From Actinophytocola sp. (GTDB lineage Bacteria; Actinomycetota; Actinomycetes; Mycobacteriales; Pseudonocardiaceae), in assembly GCA_009377475.1 (NCBI GenBank), contig WHTY01000035.1, forward strand, positions 1-41,276: DNA of 41,276 nucleotides. Reading direction: 5' to 3'. Of the stretch, positions 18,201 to 25,918 are shown piece after piece. How positions within the stretch are numbered: the first letter of the stretch is position 1; every line of letters begins with the position of its first letter. The position numbers and the translations under genes were made by a program. A model generated the notes under the pieces. That model ran no database searches, was not told the origin of the DNA, and saw only the letters and a list, made by a program, of their open reading frames with translations.

Positions 18201-18412
18201 GGTGGTGGGGTACGCAGCGCGCGCTCGTCGGCGGGATTGGGCGCCGACGAGCGCGTCCTGACCGGGCCGCCCTTGACCACCCGTTCCTGCTGGACGGTCA
18301 GCGGCTGGTACTCCGGCGCCGCCGTCGCGGCCGGGGTTGCCGAGAGCAACCCCGCCGCGAGCATGGACGCGAGCGCTCTCGCAGCGAAACTCCTACCGAG
18401 TCGTGGGGACAC
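12299..18412 (-). CDS. Secreted RHS/YD-repeat protein with unrecognised C-terminal domain
   Basis: A 2037-residue polymorphic-toxin-like protein. GTG 18412 follows GGGAGG; the first 35 residues are a signal peptide ending near ATAAP. An N-terminal SpvB/TcdB-like region (SGDFSWNYPFRVPPSLGG, LALQYSAQSVDG) leads into YD repeats from about residue 1000 to 1700 (for example YDALGRKTAMF), then the RHS core YDTDTGRFTSVDPLID. The cleavage-type motif PITMSDPDGL ends near residue 1796. The last 241 residues are a Lys-rich linker, a charged helix and a Cys-rich region with two similar halves (GGEVDFG and GGEVNLG), matching no known toxin family. No immunity gene follows: the next gene is convergent, 10 bases away. 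Codon 1202 is TTA. It is the second gene of an operon with the LamG protein, 33 bases downstream of it. Confidence 0.93.
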   Translation of the reverse strand: MSPRLGRSFAARALASMLAAGLLSATPAATAAPEYQPLTVQQERVVKGGPVRTRSSAPNPADERALRTPPPAPVWPEAGSVELPTAASFAATARAQRAGTLPVQVSAPHRTKHRPERVRVDVIDAATTKRSARDEVLLRVIRADGDDHAGDVDLAVDTRDFVTAYGAGWAHRLRLVELPDCALTTPNKQGCAGTPIPSTSLTSGWVTGTVTTGSLLALSAGASGPTGDFAATSLQPSATWSAGGNSGDFSWNYPFRVPPSLGGPSPDLALQYSAQSVDGRHAATNNQPSWIGEGFELWPGSIERRYKSCADDLGGNNDQRKTGDLCWATTNAILNLGSTATELIWDGSEYRPRKEDGSKIELLTGASNGDNNGEYWKVTTTDGTQYFFGRNRLPGWSSGKATTQSAWTVPVYGNNSSEPCHSSTFDGSHCQQAWRWNLDYVIDPHGNTMSFWYDKESNKYARNLTGSKVSSYTRGGTLDHIDYGTRSGTAYGTPPMRVNFTTADRCLSNCGNHGANWPDTPWDQECTSSTSCDDYSPTFWTTKRLATITTQVRKDGSLATVDTWTLTHTFPDPGDSTRAGLWLDAISRAGVPSDVKFVGVQLDNRVDSNDHSPPMKWWRIAAIRTEFGGDIGVTYSQQDCVAGSRMPSKPESNTLRCYPSMWTPQGYTDPEEDYFHKYVVERVDQTDLSGGGVKVSTDYDYDGAPAWHYTDVDGLTSKKYRTWSQWRGYELVKTYEGDGDDRTFTEERYFRGMHGDKLPSGTRTVSVTDSEDTSVTDHDAYNGMLREEIVHNGPDGPVVEATIYDPWRSAPTASRTIDSTTVHARYVDTKAEHGRIALDGGRGWLRTTVERTFDGYGMPTTINDLGDVSTPDDDRCTRNTYLRNSSKWLMTTISRSRVYALSCGTEPSSVGDVISDERSSFDGQSYGVAPTKGDVTTVDAMDDWANGVTSYYQKERAVYDVHGRVVESYDELDRKSTTEYTPATDGPVTRVVEKNPKLHATTTEFDPAWGEPTKITDPNGRITELSYDSLGQLTGVWLPTRSRANGQSPSMTFAYRLPSRDADGQADGVSAITTQVLGPNGAYTTSRELYDGLLRQRQTQAPAGDGSGGRVITDTFYDTAGRAYKANGGYYANGAPSTTLFAPSGGDLQIAAQTLTTFDGAGRTTAEILRRFGVEKWRTVYGYGGDRTDVTPPDGAPPTSTLTDARGQTTEVRRYTGDTPAGEFEATSYSYDRKGQLTKVTDHAKNAWTYDYDPRGRVESTTDPDKGTTWLDYTGDGEIERTTDSRGRRIAYRYDALGRKTAMFQGSLTGTKLAEWSYDTVTNGTGLLASATRFVGDEAYRFEVLGYHALGEPTSTRVTVPAAEGKLAGAYSYRMSYNDDGSVKATSLPAAGGLPREVLEYSYDDHGKPVELTTSINFQESAYVENTQYTKLGEPGVYTFARSQSDLLVQQGFTYDETTRRLIRLINAKETSVTRLTDATYDSDPAGNIVAIDDTASGDTQCFDYDAFRRLAEAWTPASGDCTVAPARDAVDGPAPYWHEFSYDATGNRTRMVNYGASPAEDETTTYNYPPATTAQPHTLLSTATTKGSGLPEVRSYGYDKAGNTTSRPGGQTLTWDAEGNLASVEEPGGTSSYVYDADGARLIGRDADGATLFLPDMELRLDSDSGTVSGTRFYTHNGSTVAQRDAGGVTWLLADHQGTPLMAVRANQEQQVVQRRQTPFGEPRGDAVDWPNERGFQNGAVDAAGTVHLGAREYDTDTGRFTSVDPLIDHGDAQQMQGYGYANSSPITMSDPDGLRPLITNSQRGDEKYLKKKNKRWTKSRSGRFTLRTRPPRKTSTTTWADDLKSGAEKPKKKEPEVKPDPLFAALTDPMTDDVERTQDEFMKRYHREQDAFKREQMLEDFCNSQPRAQICGWHRDTVDAARRSNQEREHFYGGFYAAGAYCGLACLGGSVNSNGGEVDFGTAGCCRASGGVGWTSANPDEMSGDTGLFCLAYGVGACYSTGTRKDGTRWHGGEVNLGAGVFAGHMHNVWQVWEW

Positions 18413-18445
18413 GGCACACCTCCCTGGTGCAGTCCTTCGATCAGC

Positions 18446-21400
18446 TCAGAGGTCGTAGAGGTTCTGGATCGCCGCGTCGCTGAGCACGCCGGTGAACACC
18501 CGCACATCGTCGATGCCGCCAACGAAGTGGTCGCCCCGGTTGGTGTCCCACAGGCTGACACCGATCTGCAGAGCACCGAACGCATGCCACGCGGTGTGCG
18601 AGATCGTGCCCTCCCGCTGGCCGTTGACGTAGATCCGCAACTCGCGGTCGGCCGCGTCGTACACGCCGACCAGGTGGGTCCACTGGTCGCTCGCCGGGGC
18701 GTCCGAGAGCGCCCGCACTGGGGTAGCGCCGTCGGTGTCGGTCTTGCCAGCGGAGAACGCCCACTTCCGCGACCAGTAGTCGTACTGCAGCAGGAACGCA
18801 CTGCAGTGCTCGCCGGCCTGCGCCACGGCCGTGCGCCAGTTCGCGGTGTCGGTCAGCCGCGCCCACGCCGACACGGTCAGGCTCTGGTCAGTCAGCAGCA
18901 CCGGACCGTCGGTCTTGGCGTAACCGCCCCGCGCACCGTGCAGCGCGCCGCCGCCGTCCTTGCCGTCGCCGCGCGTCATGGTGCCGGTCAACGTGGCGGT
19001 GTGGCCGTAGCCGGAGCTGTCGGCGGCGGCCGGATCGTCGGACGCCTCCTCGAACAGCCACTCCCCGACCAGGGTCGCCTTGTCGGCGATCGCCGTCATC
19101 TCATCGGGGTAGGCCATGCGCGACCAAACACGGACATCATCGACATCGCCCGCGAAGAACTCGGACGGCTCCCGCGCGGTCCGCGCGCGCCCGATCGCGG
19201 TGTACTCGCTCGCCCGCCACGGGTAGGTGTTGGTCGCGGTTCCTTCGAGCTTGCCGTTGACGTAGAGCCGCAACTCACCGGTCGCCTCGTCATAGGTGCC
19301 TGCCAGGTGCGTCCACACGCCCAGCCGGGGCGCCGCCGCCGATGCCGCCACCTTGGGCGTCGCGTCGCGCCCGTCGGTGGTGACGAAGGCCCACCGATTC
19401 CGCGCGTTGTCGTAGCGCAGCCGGAACGCGCTAGACGCGGGACCGACGGTGCTCACCGCCGTCCGGTTGGCCGTGTCGTCAGTGAGCCGCACCCACGTCG
19501 CGACCGCGAAACTGGCCGCGGTGTCGACGACCGGCGCGAGCGTGGCGGCCTCACCAGTGGCGCCGTCGAACCGGATGGCCTTGTCCTTCCCAGTGCCGAC
19601 CCTGCCGCTGCTGCGTTCGGTGCCACCGGCGAGCGTCGCGTGGTGGTTGTTGCCGGAGTCGTCGACCAGCACTGGGCCGGTGTCCTCACTCATCGTCCAG
19701 TGCGCGACGGGCAACGACGCGCGCCCGACATTGAACTTGTAATCGCTGCGGGTGTCGGAGAAGTTGCCAGCGGGGTCCTTGGACCGGACGTACAGGGTGT
19801 TGATGCCCCGCGCGTGTGGCGTCACCTTCACCGTCACGGTACCGTCCGCGCCGGGTGCTGCGGTCCGTTTGGGCTGGCCGTCCAGCCAGAACTCGTACGC
19901 GACGACGCCGGCGACGCCGTTGGGCCCGAAGGTGAACTCCCCGGTCTGGCCGACACCCTTGTGGTACGCGCCGTCATCGGGATAGTCGGTTGACGACACC
20001 GTCGGCATGTTCTCAGGGCGGCTGGTGTCCACAGTGAACTCGCAGCGCGCCGAGTCGGGCGAGCGGTCCCGCGCGGTGCTGGTGTCGCGAGCGTAGCCCT
20101 GTACGAAATAGGTGCCACCGTTGGCGAGCGCGCCACCCGGGATGGTGCCCTCAGGGATGGTCATGGTCGCGCCGTTGGCCTGGTCGGTGCGCAGCACGGA
20201 GTTGGTCGTGGAGTTGGTGCCGCCAAGCGGGGTGTAGTACATCCGTACATCGAGCCGGTCGGCGCTGTCGGCGTCGTACAGGTTGGCGGTGATCTTTGGG
20301 CTAGCGGAGCCGACGGTTGGCCGGTCGGCGCCCTGCGCGCAGGCGTGCCCGTTCACAGTGATGTCGCGTGGCGCCTCCGGTGGCGTGTTGTAGGTGACCG
20401 ACAGCTTCGGCGACTTGGCGCGGAATTTCTTCCACGAGTTGTTGATGTCGGACTCGTTGTAGTTGCGCAGGCCGAGGATCAGGTACTTGCCTGACGCATT
20501 GTCCGCGGCCGACGCCAGCGCCGACGTGCTCCACTCCATGCGGCGGTCGCCAGTGCCGGAGCAGGAGTGGCCGGAGTCCTTGGCGAGGTAGTTGCCTGAC
20601 GACCAGGGCACCGAGTTGTCCCAGGTGGTCGACGAGCTGAAGCCGCTGGTGATCCGGTACAGGTCGGTGCGGGTGTTGGTGCAGTAGTAGGAGTGGTAGA
20701 CGGTGGCGCTGAACTCGGCGCTGAGCACGTGCGTGCCCCGGAATTCGCTTGTCGGAAACCGGAAAAGCGAGCGGTACTTGACCCAGCCAGCCGACCAGTC
20801 CTCAACATAGCCGACCTTGACGCCGTCGGAGCGGTCGTAGGACCAGTACGACTGGTGCCTGAACCTCTGGTTGATCATGGTCCAGTAGGACAGGTCGACG
20901 GTCACCGAGGGGTCGATGTAGACGGGAAACTCGGTGTCGGCGCCAGTAAGCAGCGCGCGATCGGGGGAAAGTTCGAGCCGCCCGCCCGTGAGCCGCATCG
21001 GCATCGTGGTGCGGCGAGCGCCCGTGGCAGGCCCCGCGACGCGGTCCGTACGGTCTTCGGCGGCGTTGACCCTGCCGTCGAAGGTGCCGGAGGAGTCCCA
21101 CATCGTCGGGGTTCCTGAGCCGAACACCTCGCGGTCTTCCGTGTCGACGGCGGCGAACGATCTGCCATTACCGCGCAGTTGGACGCCGTGGGTCTCGACG
21201 CCGAACCGAAGCTTCGCGAGCGCGGGATTACGGGCGGCGCGCGGTGTCTTGACGACGAGGGTTTCGGCGAAGCCGTCGTCGTAGGCCCGGACGACGAGAT
21301 CGACGTCGGGCAGCACGTCAGGATAGGTGGCGGTGTCGTCGTCAAGGGTGGGCTCGGGCAGGGTGTCCTGCCACGCGAGCGACAGCGACTTGCCGTGTCG

Positions 21401-21841
21401 GAAGAGCGTCGCAAGCGGACCATCACCGCCGCCGGAGAGCCGCATCCTGGTTGGCGACGCCTTCGGCGCGATGACGCCGTTCGCCTTGCGCTCGAGGGTG
21501 AGGTCGACCGGGGACCAGCCGCCGTCCGCGCGCCGCACACGGACGGGGCGAGCATGCATCTCGGCAGTGAAGGTGCCGTCGGGATTGGCATAGAGTTGGG
21601 TCCGCTGGGTCCGTTGTGACTCCACCTCGACGCGCTGTCCCATCGTGCGTGCCCGCTTGGACGCCGCGGCCTTGTCCGCGTCGGCATCGTTCTCGGCCAC
21701 CGCATTGGACGTCGTGACCGGTGCCGTCGCGGGACGTTGGTCCGCAGCGGCGCCTGGCGCCATGAGCAGTGCGGCGATGACGGCTATCAGCGTCGCCATG
21801 GCGCGGAGCCCGACCCGCGATCGCGGTTTCCGACGAATCAT
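18446..21841 (-). CDS. Secreted LamG-domain protein, partner of the RHS protein
   Basis: An 1131-residue exported protein. The signal peptide covers residues 1-33 (RAMATLIAVIAALLMAPGAAAD). A DNRLRE-like region around residues 310-460 (YWTMINQRFRHQSYWSYD, WVKYRSLFRFPTS) is followed by Ig-like linkers (PRDITVNGHAC; NTLYVRSKDPAGNFSD) and two LamG/concanavalin-like domains, about 712-925 (VAHWTMSEDTG ... DVDDVRVWSR) and 927-1131 (VGEWLFEEASDD ... GIDDVRVFTGVLSD). LamG folds bind carbohydrate or protein. Actinobacteria often carry such a gene immediately upstream of an RHS gene, as here, suggesting that the two act together at the cell surface. The promoter should lie in 21842-22006, shared with the divergent nuclease-like gene. 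Confidence 0.92.
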   Translation of the reverse strand: MIRRKPRSRVGLRAMATLIAVIAALLMAPGAAADQRPATAPVTTSNAVAENDADADKAAASKRARTMGQRVEVESQRTQRTQLYANPDGTFTAEMHARPVRVRRADGGWSPVDLTLERKANGVIAPKASPTRMRLSGGGDGPLATLFRHGKSLSLAWQDTLPEPTLDDDTATYPDVLPDVDLVVRAYDDGFAETLVVKTPRAARNPALAKLRFGVETHGVQLRGNGRSFAAVDTEDREVFGSGTPTMWDSSGTFDGRVNAAEDRTDRVAGPATGARRTTMPMRLTGGRLELSPDRALLTGADTEFPVYIDPSVTVDLSYWTMINQRFRHQSYWSYDRSDGVKVGYVEDWSAGWVKYRSLFRFPTSEFRGTHVLSAEFSATVYHSYYCTNTRTDLYRITSGFSSSTTWDNSVPWSSGNYLAKDSGHSCSGTGDRRMEWSTSALASAADNASGKYLILGLRNYNESDINNSWKKFRAKSPKLSVTYNTPPEAPRDITVNGHACAQGADRPTVGSASPKITANLYDADSADRLDVRMYYTPLGGTNSTTNSVLRTDQANGATMTIPEGTIPGGALANGGTYFVQGYARDTSTARDRSPDSARCEFTVDTSRPENMPTVSSTDYPDDGAYHKGVGQTGEFTFGPNGVAGVVAYEFWLDGQPKRTAAPGADGTVTVKVTPHARGINTLYVRSKDPAGNFSDTRSDYKFNVGRASLPVAHWTMSEDTGPVLVDDSGNNHHATLAGGTERSSGRVGTGKDKAIRFDGATGEAATLAPVVDTAASFAVATWVRLTDDTANRTAVSTVGPASSAFRLRYDNARNRWAFVTTDGRDATPKVAASAAAPRLGVWTHLAGTYDEATGELRLYVNGKLEGTATNTYPWRASEYTAIGRARTAREPSEFFAGDVDDVRVWSRMAYPDEMTAIADKATLVGEWLFEEASDDPAAADSSGYGHTATLTGTMTRGDGKDGGGALHGARGGYAKTDGPVLLTDQSLTVSAWARLTDTANWRTAVAQAGEHCSAFLLQYDYWSRKWAFSAGKTDTDGATPVRALSDAPASDQWTHLVGVYDAADRELRIYVNGQREGTISHTAWHAFGALQIGVSLWDTNRGDHFVGGIDDVRVFTGVLSDAAIQNLYDL

Positions 21842-22006
21842 GCGCGGACTCCCGAATCTCCCGAACCGACATTCCTACATCCCGGTGCAGGATCCGCTGA
21901 CTCGATCTCCGTGCGCTCTTCTCGCCCTCTTCGCCGGGGCGCGGAGCACACAAGGTTTCTACAAGGTCGGCCGGGTACGAACACGACATCGCCAACGAGA
22001 GGAACG

Positions 22007-23404
22007 ATGACGATGCGTTCAGTGAAGACGACGCTCGCGCTGGTGGTGTCGATGGCCGCAGCCATGCTCGTGAGCAGCATGGCGGCGCCGCAACGGCAAG
22101 CGGCTCCCGCGACGGGGAACGACCCCGCCGTCGCGATGGCGACCCACGAGACCGACGGCTACGCCAGGGTCAATGACAACCCTCGCTTCGTGCAGACGTA
22201 TGTCAACAACATCGAGAACATGGTGCCGATCGACTCGCAATGCCCCGGCGACTGGCGTGACCTGCTCTACTACATGCGGCTACAGAAGTACACCCCTGAC
22301 CTGTTCCTGGTGCAGCAGATCAGCGACCAGTCGCAGTTGGACTACCTCGCGAGCCAGATGACCAACATGCTCGCGGGCACGTACCGGGGCGCGATCGCGC
22401 TGTCGTCCCCGGAACGGATGAACAGCCCGTGTGGGCCCGACAAGGACTATCAGACCAACGCGATCATCTACCGCACCGGCCGCTTCGACCTGGTCAGGAA
22501 GTCGACGTGGCAGTCGGACGCCCACCAGGTCGGCTCGAACGGCGTGCGGCGATGCTTCAACAACACCCAGGACCGCACCGTGAACGTACGGGCGCGCTTC
22601 TACGACAAGATTTCCCGGATGTACCTCACAGTTGGGTCGGTGCACTGGCCCACAGGCGGGATGAACGGCCCGAAGTGCGCGAACGAGAACGCGAACGAGG
22701 CAAACGCCAGGATCAACGCCGCCGGCTACGGCGGTGCGTTGCGGATCTACGGGGGCGACCTCAACCTCGACGAGCTGCGGTCCGACTCCACCTACAAGAC
22801 CTGGTACACCCGGACCAACGGAGATCTCGGCGGCGAGCTCAGCTACCGGGACGCGATCTACGACGACTGCTCCGAGCGGTACTCCGGTGACGCGCTCAAA
22901 GACTGCCTGCGCGCCAACTGGACGTTCAACGGGGGGTCCAAGCCACGGATCGACTTCCTGTTCGCCCAGGAGGATCGGTGCTGCAGCTCGACGCCTGCCA
23001 CGCCGTTCGTCGGTACGGAGGCGACGGTGACGTTCAACGCCGCCGACGCCGCGGACAAACACCTGACCGGCACCGACTCGGAGGTGAACTACTCCCAGCA
23101 CCGATCCGTCCTGGCACGAATCCATTACCCGAAGCTGGTGGCAACGGTGACCGGGTCGGAGGCGACGTTCTGGCAGCGGGGTGAGCATTTCTACCTCAGC
23201 GACACCGACTGTGACGCGCACGGTGTCTATCTGGAGTACAAGCTCAACGGTGAGACGACGCGCCTGGAGAACTACAACGGGTGCGGCACGACCCGACACT
23301 GGAACGAGAGCTTCGTGGAGGGGCAGGCCATTGGGCTACGCGCCTGCGTGGACGTCCAGTTCGGCTGGGACCGCTGCTCCCTCTGGCGCAGAACGAAGAC
23401 CTAG
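22007..23404 (+). CDS. Secreted endonuclease/exonuclease/phosphatase-fold protein
   Basis: 465 residues from ATG 22007, which follows GAGAGGAA. A signal peptide (LALVVSMAAAMLVSSMAAP) precedes a DNase I-like domain to about residue 375. Visible family motifs are NNIEN (67-71), SVHWPTGG with His213, GGDLNLDEL with Asp251 and Asn253, PRIDFLF with Asp316, and SQHRSV with His365. Two positions differ: the metal-binding Glu of the usual LQE motif is Gln104 (LVQQ), and the usual SDH is SQH. The protein may have altered metal use or be a non-catalytic binder. A Cys-rich C-terminal domain of about 90 residues (VTGSEATFWQRGEHFYLSD ... WDRCSLW) is unrecognised; many Cys imply disulphides outside the cell. 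It is divergent from the LamG-RHS operon. Confidence 0.85.
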   Translation: MTMRSVKTTLALVVSMAAAMLVSSMAAPQRQAAPATGNDPAVAMATHETDGYARVNDNPRFVQTYVNNIENMVPIDSQCPGDWRDLLYYMRLQKYTPDLFLVQQISDQSQLDYLASQMTNMLAGTYRGAIALSSPERMNSPCGPDKDYQTNAIIYRTGRFDLVRKSTWQSDAHQVGSNGVRRCFNNTQDRTVNVRARFYDKISRMYLTVGSVHWPTGGMNGPKCANENANEANARINAAGYGGALRIYGGDLNLDELRSDSTYKTWYTRTNGDLGGELSYRDAIYDDCSERYSGDALKDCLRANWTFNGGSKPRIDFLFAQEDRCCSSTPATPFVGTEATVTFNAADAADKHLTGTDSEVNYSQHRSVLARIHYPKLVATVTGSEATFWQRGEHFYLSDTDCDAHGVYLEYKLNGETTRLENYNGCGTTRHWNESFVEGQAIGLRACVDVQFGWDRCSLWRRTKT

Positions 23405-23428
23405 ACCGACACCGCTGATCCCGAGGGA

Positions 23429-23467
23429 CTAGGGCTGGGGCACGCCGGGACGGCGCCCCCGTCCTAG
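23429..23467. terminator. Terminator hairpin between convergent genes
   Basis: CTAGG (23429-23433) pairs with CCTAG (23463-23467), enclosing GGGGC...GCCG paired with CGGC GCCCC around the loop GGA, with one small internal loop and an AC bulge. It lies between the end of the nuclease-like gene (23404) and the end of the ROK gene (23475) and could serve both. Confidence 0.6.
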
Positions 23468-23474
23468 CCTGTCG

Positions 23475-24674
23475 TCACCCGGTCGCCGCAGCGATCCAGG
23501 GCATCGGGTCCTCGACGACGGTACGCAGTGACGTCGCCGCTCCCCCGGTCAACGCGGCGTGGTCGGCGACCGGCGCGGGGGCGACGTCGACCGGCGCCCA
23601 CGGCGCGCCAAGCACCCGCGTCCGCAACTGCTCGGCGATCCCTGGCCGCAACAACGGCACCAGTCCGGTGTAGACGCCGCCGAGCAGCACGCAGTCGATG
23701 TCAAGCAGGTTCACCGCGCCCGCCATCGCCTGCCCCAGCGCGGCGCCTGCGGTGCGCACCGCCGTCCGGGCGGCGTCGTCCGATGCGCTGAGCCGATCGA
23801 TCAGGACGTCGTCCGCGACGTCTATGTCCAGCCCGAGCCCGCTGACCAGCACTTCCTTACCGGCGTACCGCTCAAGGCACCCGCTTGCGCCGCAGCGGCA
23901 CGCCGGTCCGGCGGGGTCGATCGTGACGTGTCCCAGCTCCCCGCTCCAGCCTCGCCTGCCGCCGAACAGCTCGCCATCGATGATGATGGCGCCGCCGATG
24001 CCGACGTCACCGGAAACGTAGAGGAACGTGCGAGCGGCGCGATCCGCGACCCGGCACCCCCACAGCTGGGCGAGCGCGGCGAGCTTCGCCTCGTTGCCGA
24101 CCGTCGCGGGCAGGTGGTCGGGCAGGCAGAGCAGCGGCAGCGGCGTGACGTCGGACCACTCGAGGTTCGGCGCGATGCGCAGCAGCTCAGCGCGGGTGTC
24201 CACCAGGCCGGGCAGGGCGAGGTGCGCGCCGACGACGCGCATCCCCTGCGACTCCACCCGCGCGATGAGGTCGTGCGCGAGACCGCCCAACCGCCCCAGC
24301 GTGATCGTGGCCGAACTGCCGCGCAGATTCTCCGCAAACACGATCTCATCGACAACCGCGCCGGTCAGGTCGACCACCCTGCCGCCGAGGTAGTCGACGT
24401 TGACCTCAAGACCGACACCGACGACCGTGCGTGCGGCTGGCGCCAGCGGCACGGCGGGACGTCCCGGCCCGGACGACACGGCGGGCAGTTCGGTGAGCAA
24501 TCCGGCCTCGATGAGCTGATCTACCAGCGTGGACACCGTCGCCCGCGTCATGCCGGTGCGCGCGGCGACGTCCGCTCGGGACAGCGGCGCGGCGGCGTCG
24601 ATGACCGCGCGCGCGGTCATCGCGAGGTTGCGCTCGCGCAGCGACGCCTGGCGAGCGGGTCCGGTGCTGGTCAC
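23475..24674 (-). CDS. xylR: ROK-family repressor of the xylose operon
   Basis: 399 residues. An N-terminal winged helix (residues about 18-62, LSRADVAARTGMTRATVSTLVDQL) is joined to a ROK sugar-kinase-like domain. The ROK zinc signature is complete: His249, Cys259, Cys261 and Cys266 in GHVTIDPAGPACRCGASGC, with YVSGDVGIGGAIIIDG before it. It is divergent from xylA with 65 bases between the start codons, the usual XylR arrangement, so it very probably represses xylAB and is released by xylose. The gene starts with GTG. The name rests on context and family. Confidence 0.88.
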   Translation of the reverse strand: MTSTGPARQASLRERNLAMTARAVIDAAAPLSRADVAARTGMTRATVSTLVDQLIEAGLLTELPAVSSGPGRPAVPLAPAARTVVGVGLEVNVDYLGGRVVDLTGAVVDEIVFAENLRGSSATITLGRLGGLAHDLIARVESQGMRVVGAHLALPGLVDTRAELLRIAPNLEWSDVTPLPLLCLPDHLPATVGNEAKLAALAQLWGCRVADRAARTFLYVSGDVGIGGAIIIDGELFGGRRGWSGELGHVTIDPAGPACRCGASGCLERYAGKEVLVSGLGLDIDVADDVLIDRLSASDDAARTAVRTAGAALGQAMAGAVNLLDIDCVLLGGVYTGLVPLLRPGIAEQLRTRVLGAPWAPVDVAPAPVADHAALTGGAATSLRTVVEDPMPWIAAATG

Positions 24675-24701
24675 GTCTTGACCCTAGCGCCGTCGGTGAA
24701 T

Positions 24702-24724
24702 AAGTTCAGTGGATATACAAACTT
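24702..24724. promoter_or_regulatory. xylR-xylA control region with inverted repeat
   Basis: AAGTT (24702-24706) and AACTT (24720-24724) form an inverted repeat 13 bases apart around a TATACA (24714-24719) that could be the xylA -10. The site is followed by the strong ribosome binding site GAGGAGGT at 24728-24735. Its place between divergent regulator and operon makes it the best XylR operator candidate. Confidence 0.5.
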
Positions 24725-24739
24725 GCTGAGGAGGTCCCC

Positions 24740-25918
24740 GTGTCCGGTGAGCAGATTCCCTTCTCGTTCGGTCTGTGGACGGTCGGCTGGCAGGCGCAGG
24801 ACCCGTTCGGCGCAGCCACCCGACCGGCGCTCGACCCTTCCTACGCGGTGCACAAGCTCGCCGAACTGGGCGCGTGGGGCTTTACGTTCCACGACGACGA
24901 CGTCGTGCCGTTCGACGCCGACGACGACACGCGCGAGCGCGCGCTCGCAGCCGTGCGCAAAGCCGCCGACGAGACCGGGCTGGTGATCGAAATGCTCACC
25001 ACGAACCTGTTCGGCCATCCGGTGTTCAAGGACGGTGCCCTGACGTCGAACGATCGATCGGTGCGACGATTCGCGCTACGAAAGGTGCTGCGCAACACCG
25101 ACCTCGCCGCAGAGCTCGGCGCGCGCACGTTCGTGATGTGGGGCGGTCGCGAGGGCACCGAGTACGACGGCGCGAAGGACCTGCACGCCGCCCATGAGCG
25201 GTACGCCGAGGGCATCGACACCGTCGCCGCCCACATCAAGCAGCAGGGCTACGACCTGCGGATCGCCCTTGAGCCCAAGCCGAACGAGCCGCGCGGCGAC
25301 CTCCTGCTGCCGACCATCGGGCACGCGCTCGCGCTGATCGCGCACCTGGACAACGGCGACATCGTCGGCCTCAATCCCGAGGTCGGCCACGAGCAGATGG
25401 CAGGGCTGAACTTCACGCACGGCATCGCGCAGGCGTTGTGGGCGGGCAAGCTGTTCCACCTCGACCTCAACGGCCAGCGCTCCATCAAGTACGACCAGGA
25501 CCTCGTATTCGGCCACGGCGACCTGCTGTCCGCGTTCTTCACCGTCGACCTGCTCGAGCACGGCTTCCCGGCGGGCGGTCCGCGCTACGATGGCGCGCGG
25601 CACTTCGACTACAAGCCGTCGCGCACCGAGACCGAGCGCGGCGTGTGGGAGTCCGCGCAGGCCAATATGGACACCTACCGCAAGCTGGCCGAGCGCACCG
25701 CGGCGTACCGGGCGGACGCGCGCGTCGAGGACGCGATGCGCCGCGCGGGCGTGTTCGAGCTAGCCGAACCGACCCTCGGCGACGGCGAGTCGATCACGGA
25801 CCTCTTGAACGATCGTTCGGCATTCGAGGACTTCGGCGTGAACGCCGCCGCCGAGCGCGACTACGGCTTCGTGCAACTGAACCAGCTCGCCATCGAGCAC
25901 CTGCTCGGAGTGTCATGA
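24740..25918 (+). CDS. xylA: Xylose isomerase
   Basis: 392 residues, the actinobacterial class I form. It interconverts D-xylose and D-xylulose in the cytoplasm. Active-site residues match the well-studied Streptomyces enzyme with an offset of three: His51 and Asp54 (FHDDD), Glu178 and Lys180 ([11 protein letters not shown]), Glu214 and His217 (NPEVGHEQM), Asp242 (FHLDLNGQ), Asp252 and Asp254 ([11 protein letters not shown]). GTG 24740 follows GAGGAGGT. Its stop codon overlaps the start of xylB (ATGA), so the two are translated together. Confidence 0.97.
   Translation: MSGEQIPFSFGLWTVGWQAQDPFGAATRPALDPSYAVHKLAELGAWGFTFHDDDVVPFDADDDTRERALAAVRKAADETGLVIEMLTTNLFGHPVFKDGALTSNDRSVRRFALRKVLRNTDLAAELGARTFVMWGGREGTEYDGAKDLHAAHERYAEGIDTVAAHIKQQGYDLRIALEPKPNEPRGDLLLPTIGHALALIAHLDNGDIVGLNPEVGHEQMAGLNFTHGIAQALWAGKLFHLDLNGQRSIKYDQDLVFGHGDLLSAFFTVDLLEHGFPAGGPRYDGARHFDYKPSRTETERGVWESAQANMDTYRKLAERTAAYRADARVEDAMRRAGVFELAEPTLGDGESITDLLNDRSAFEDFGVNAAAERDYGFVQLNQLAIEHLLGVS

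Noticed and set aside
23475..24674. ROK protein as a sugar kinase
   Set aside because: It carries an N-terminal winged helix and is divergent from xylAB, so it is a repressor.
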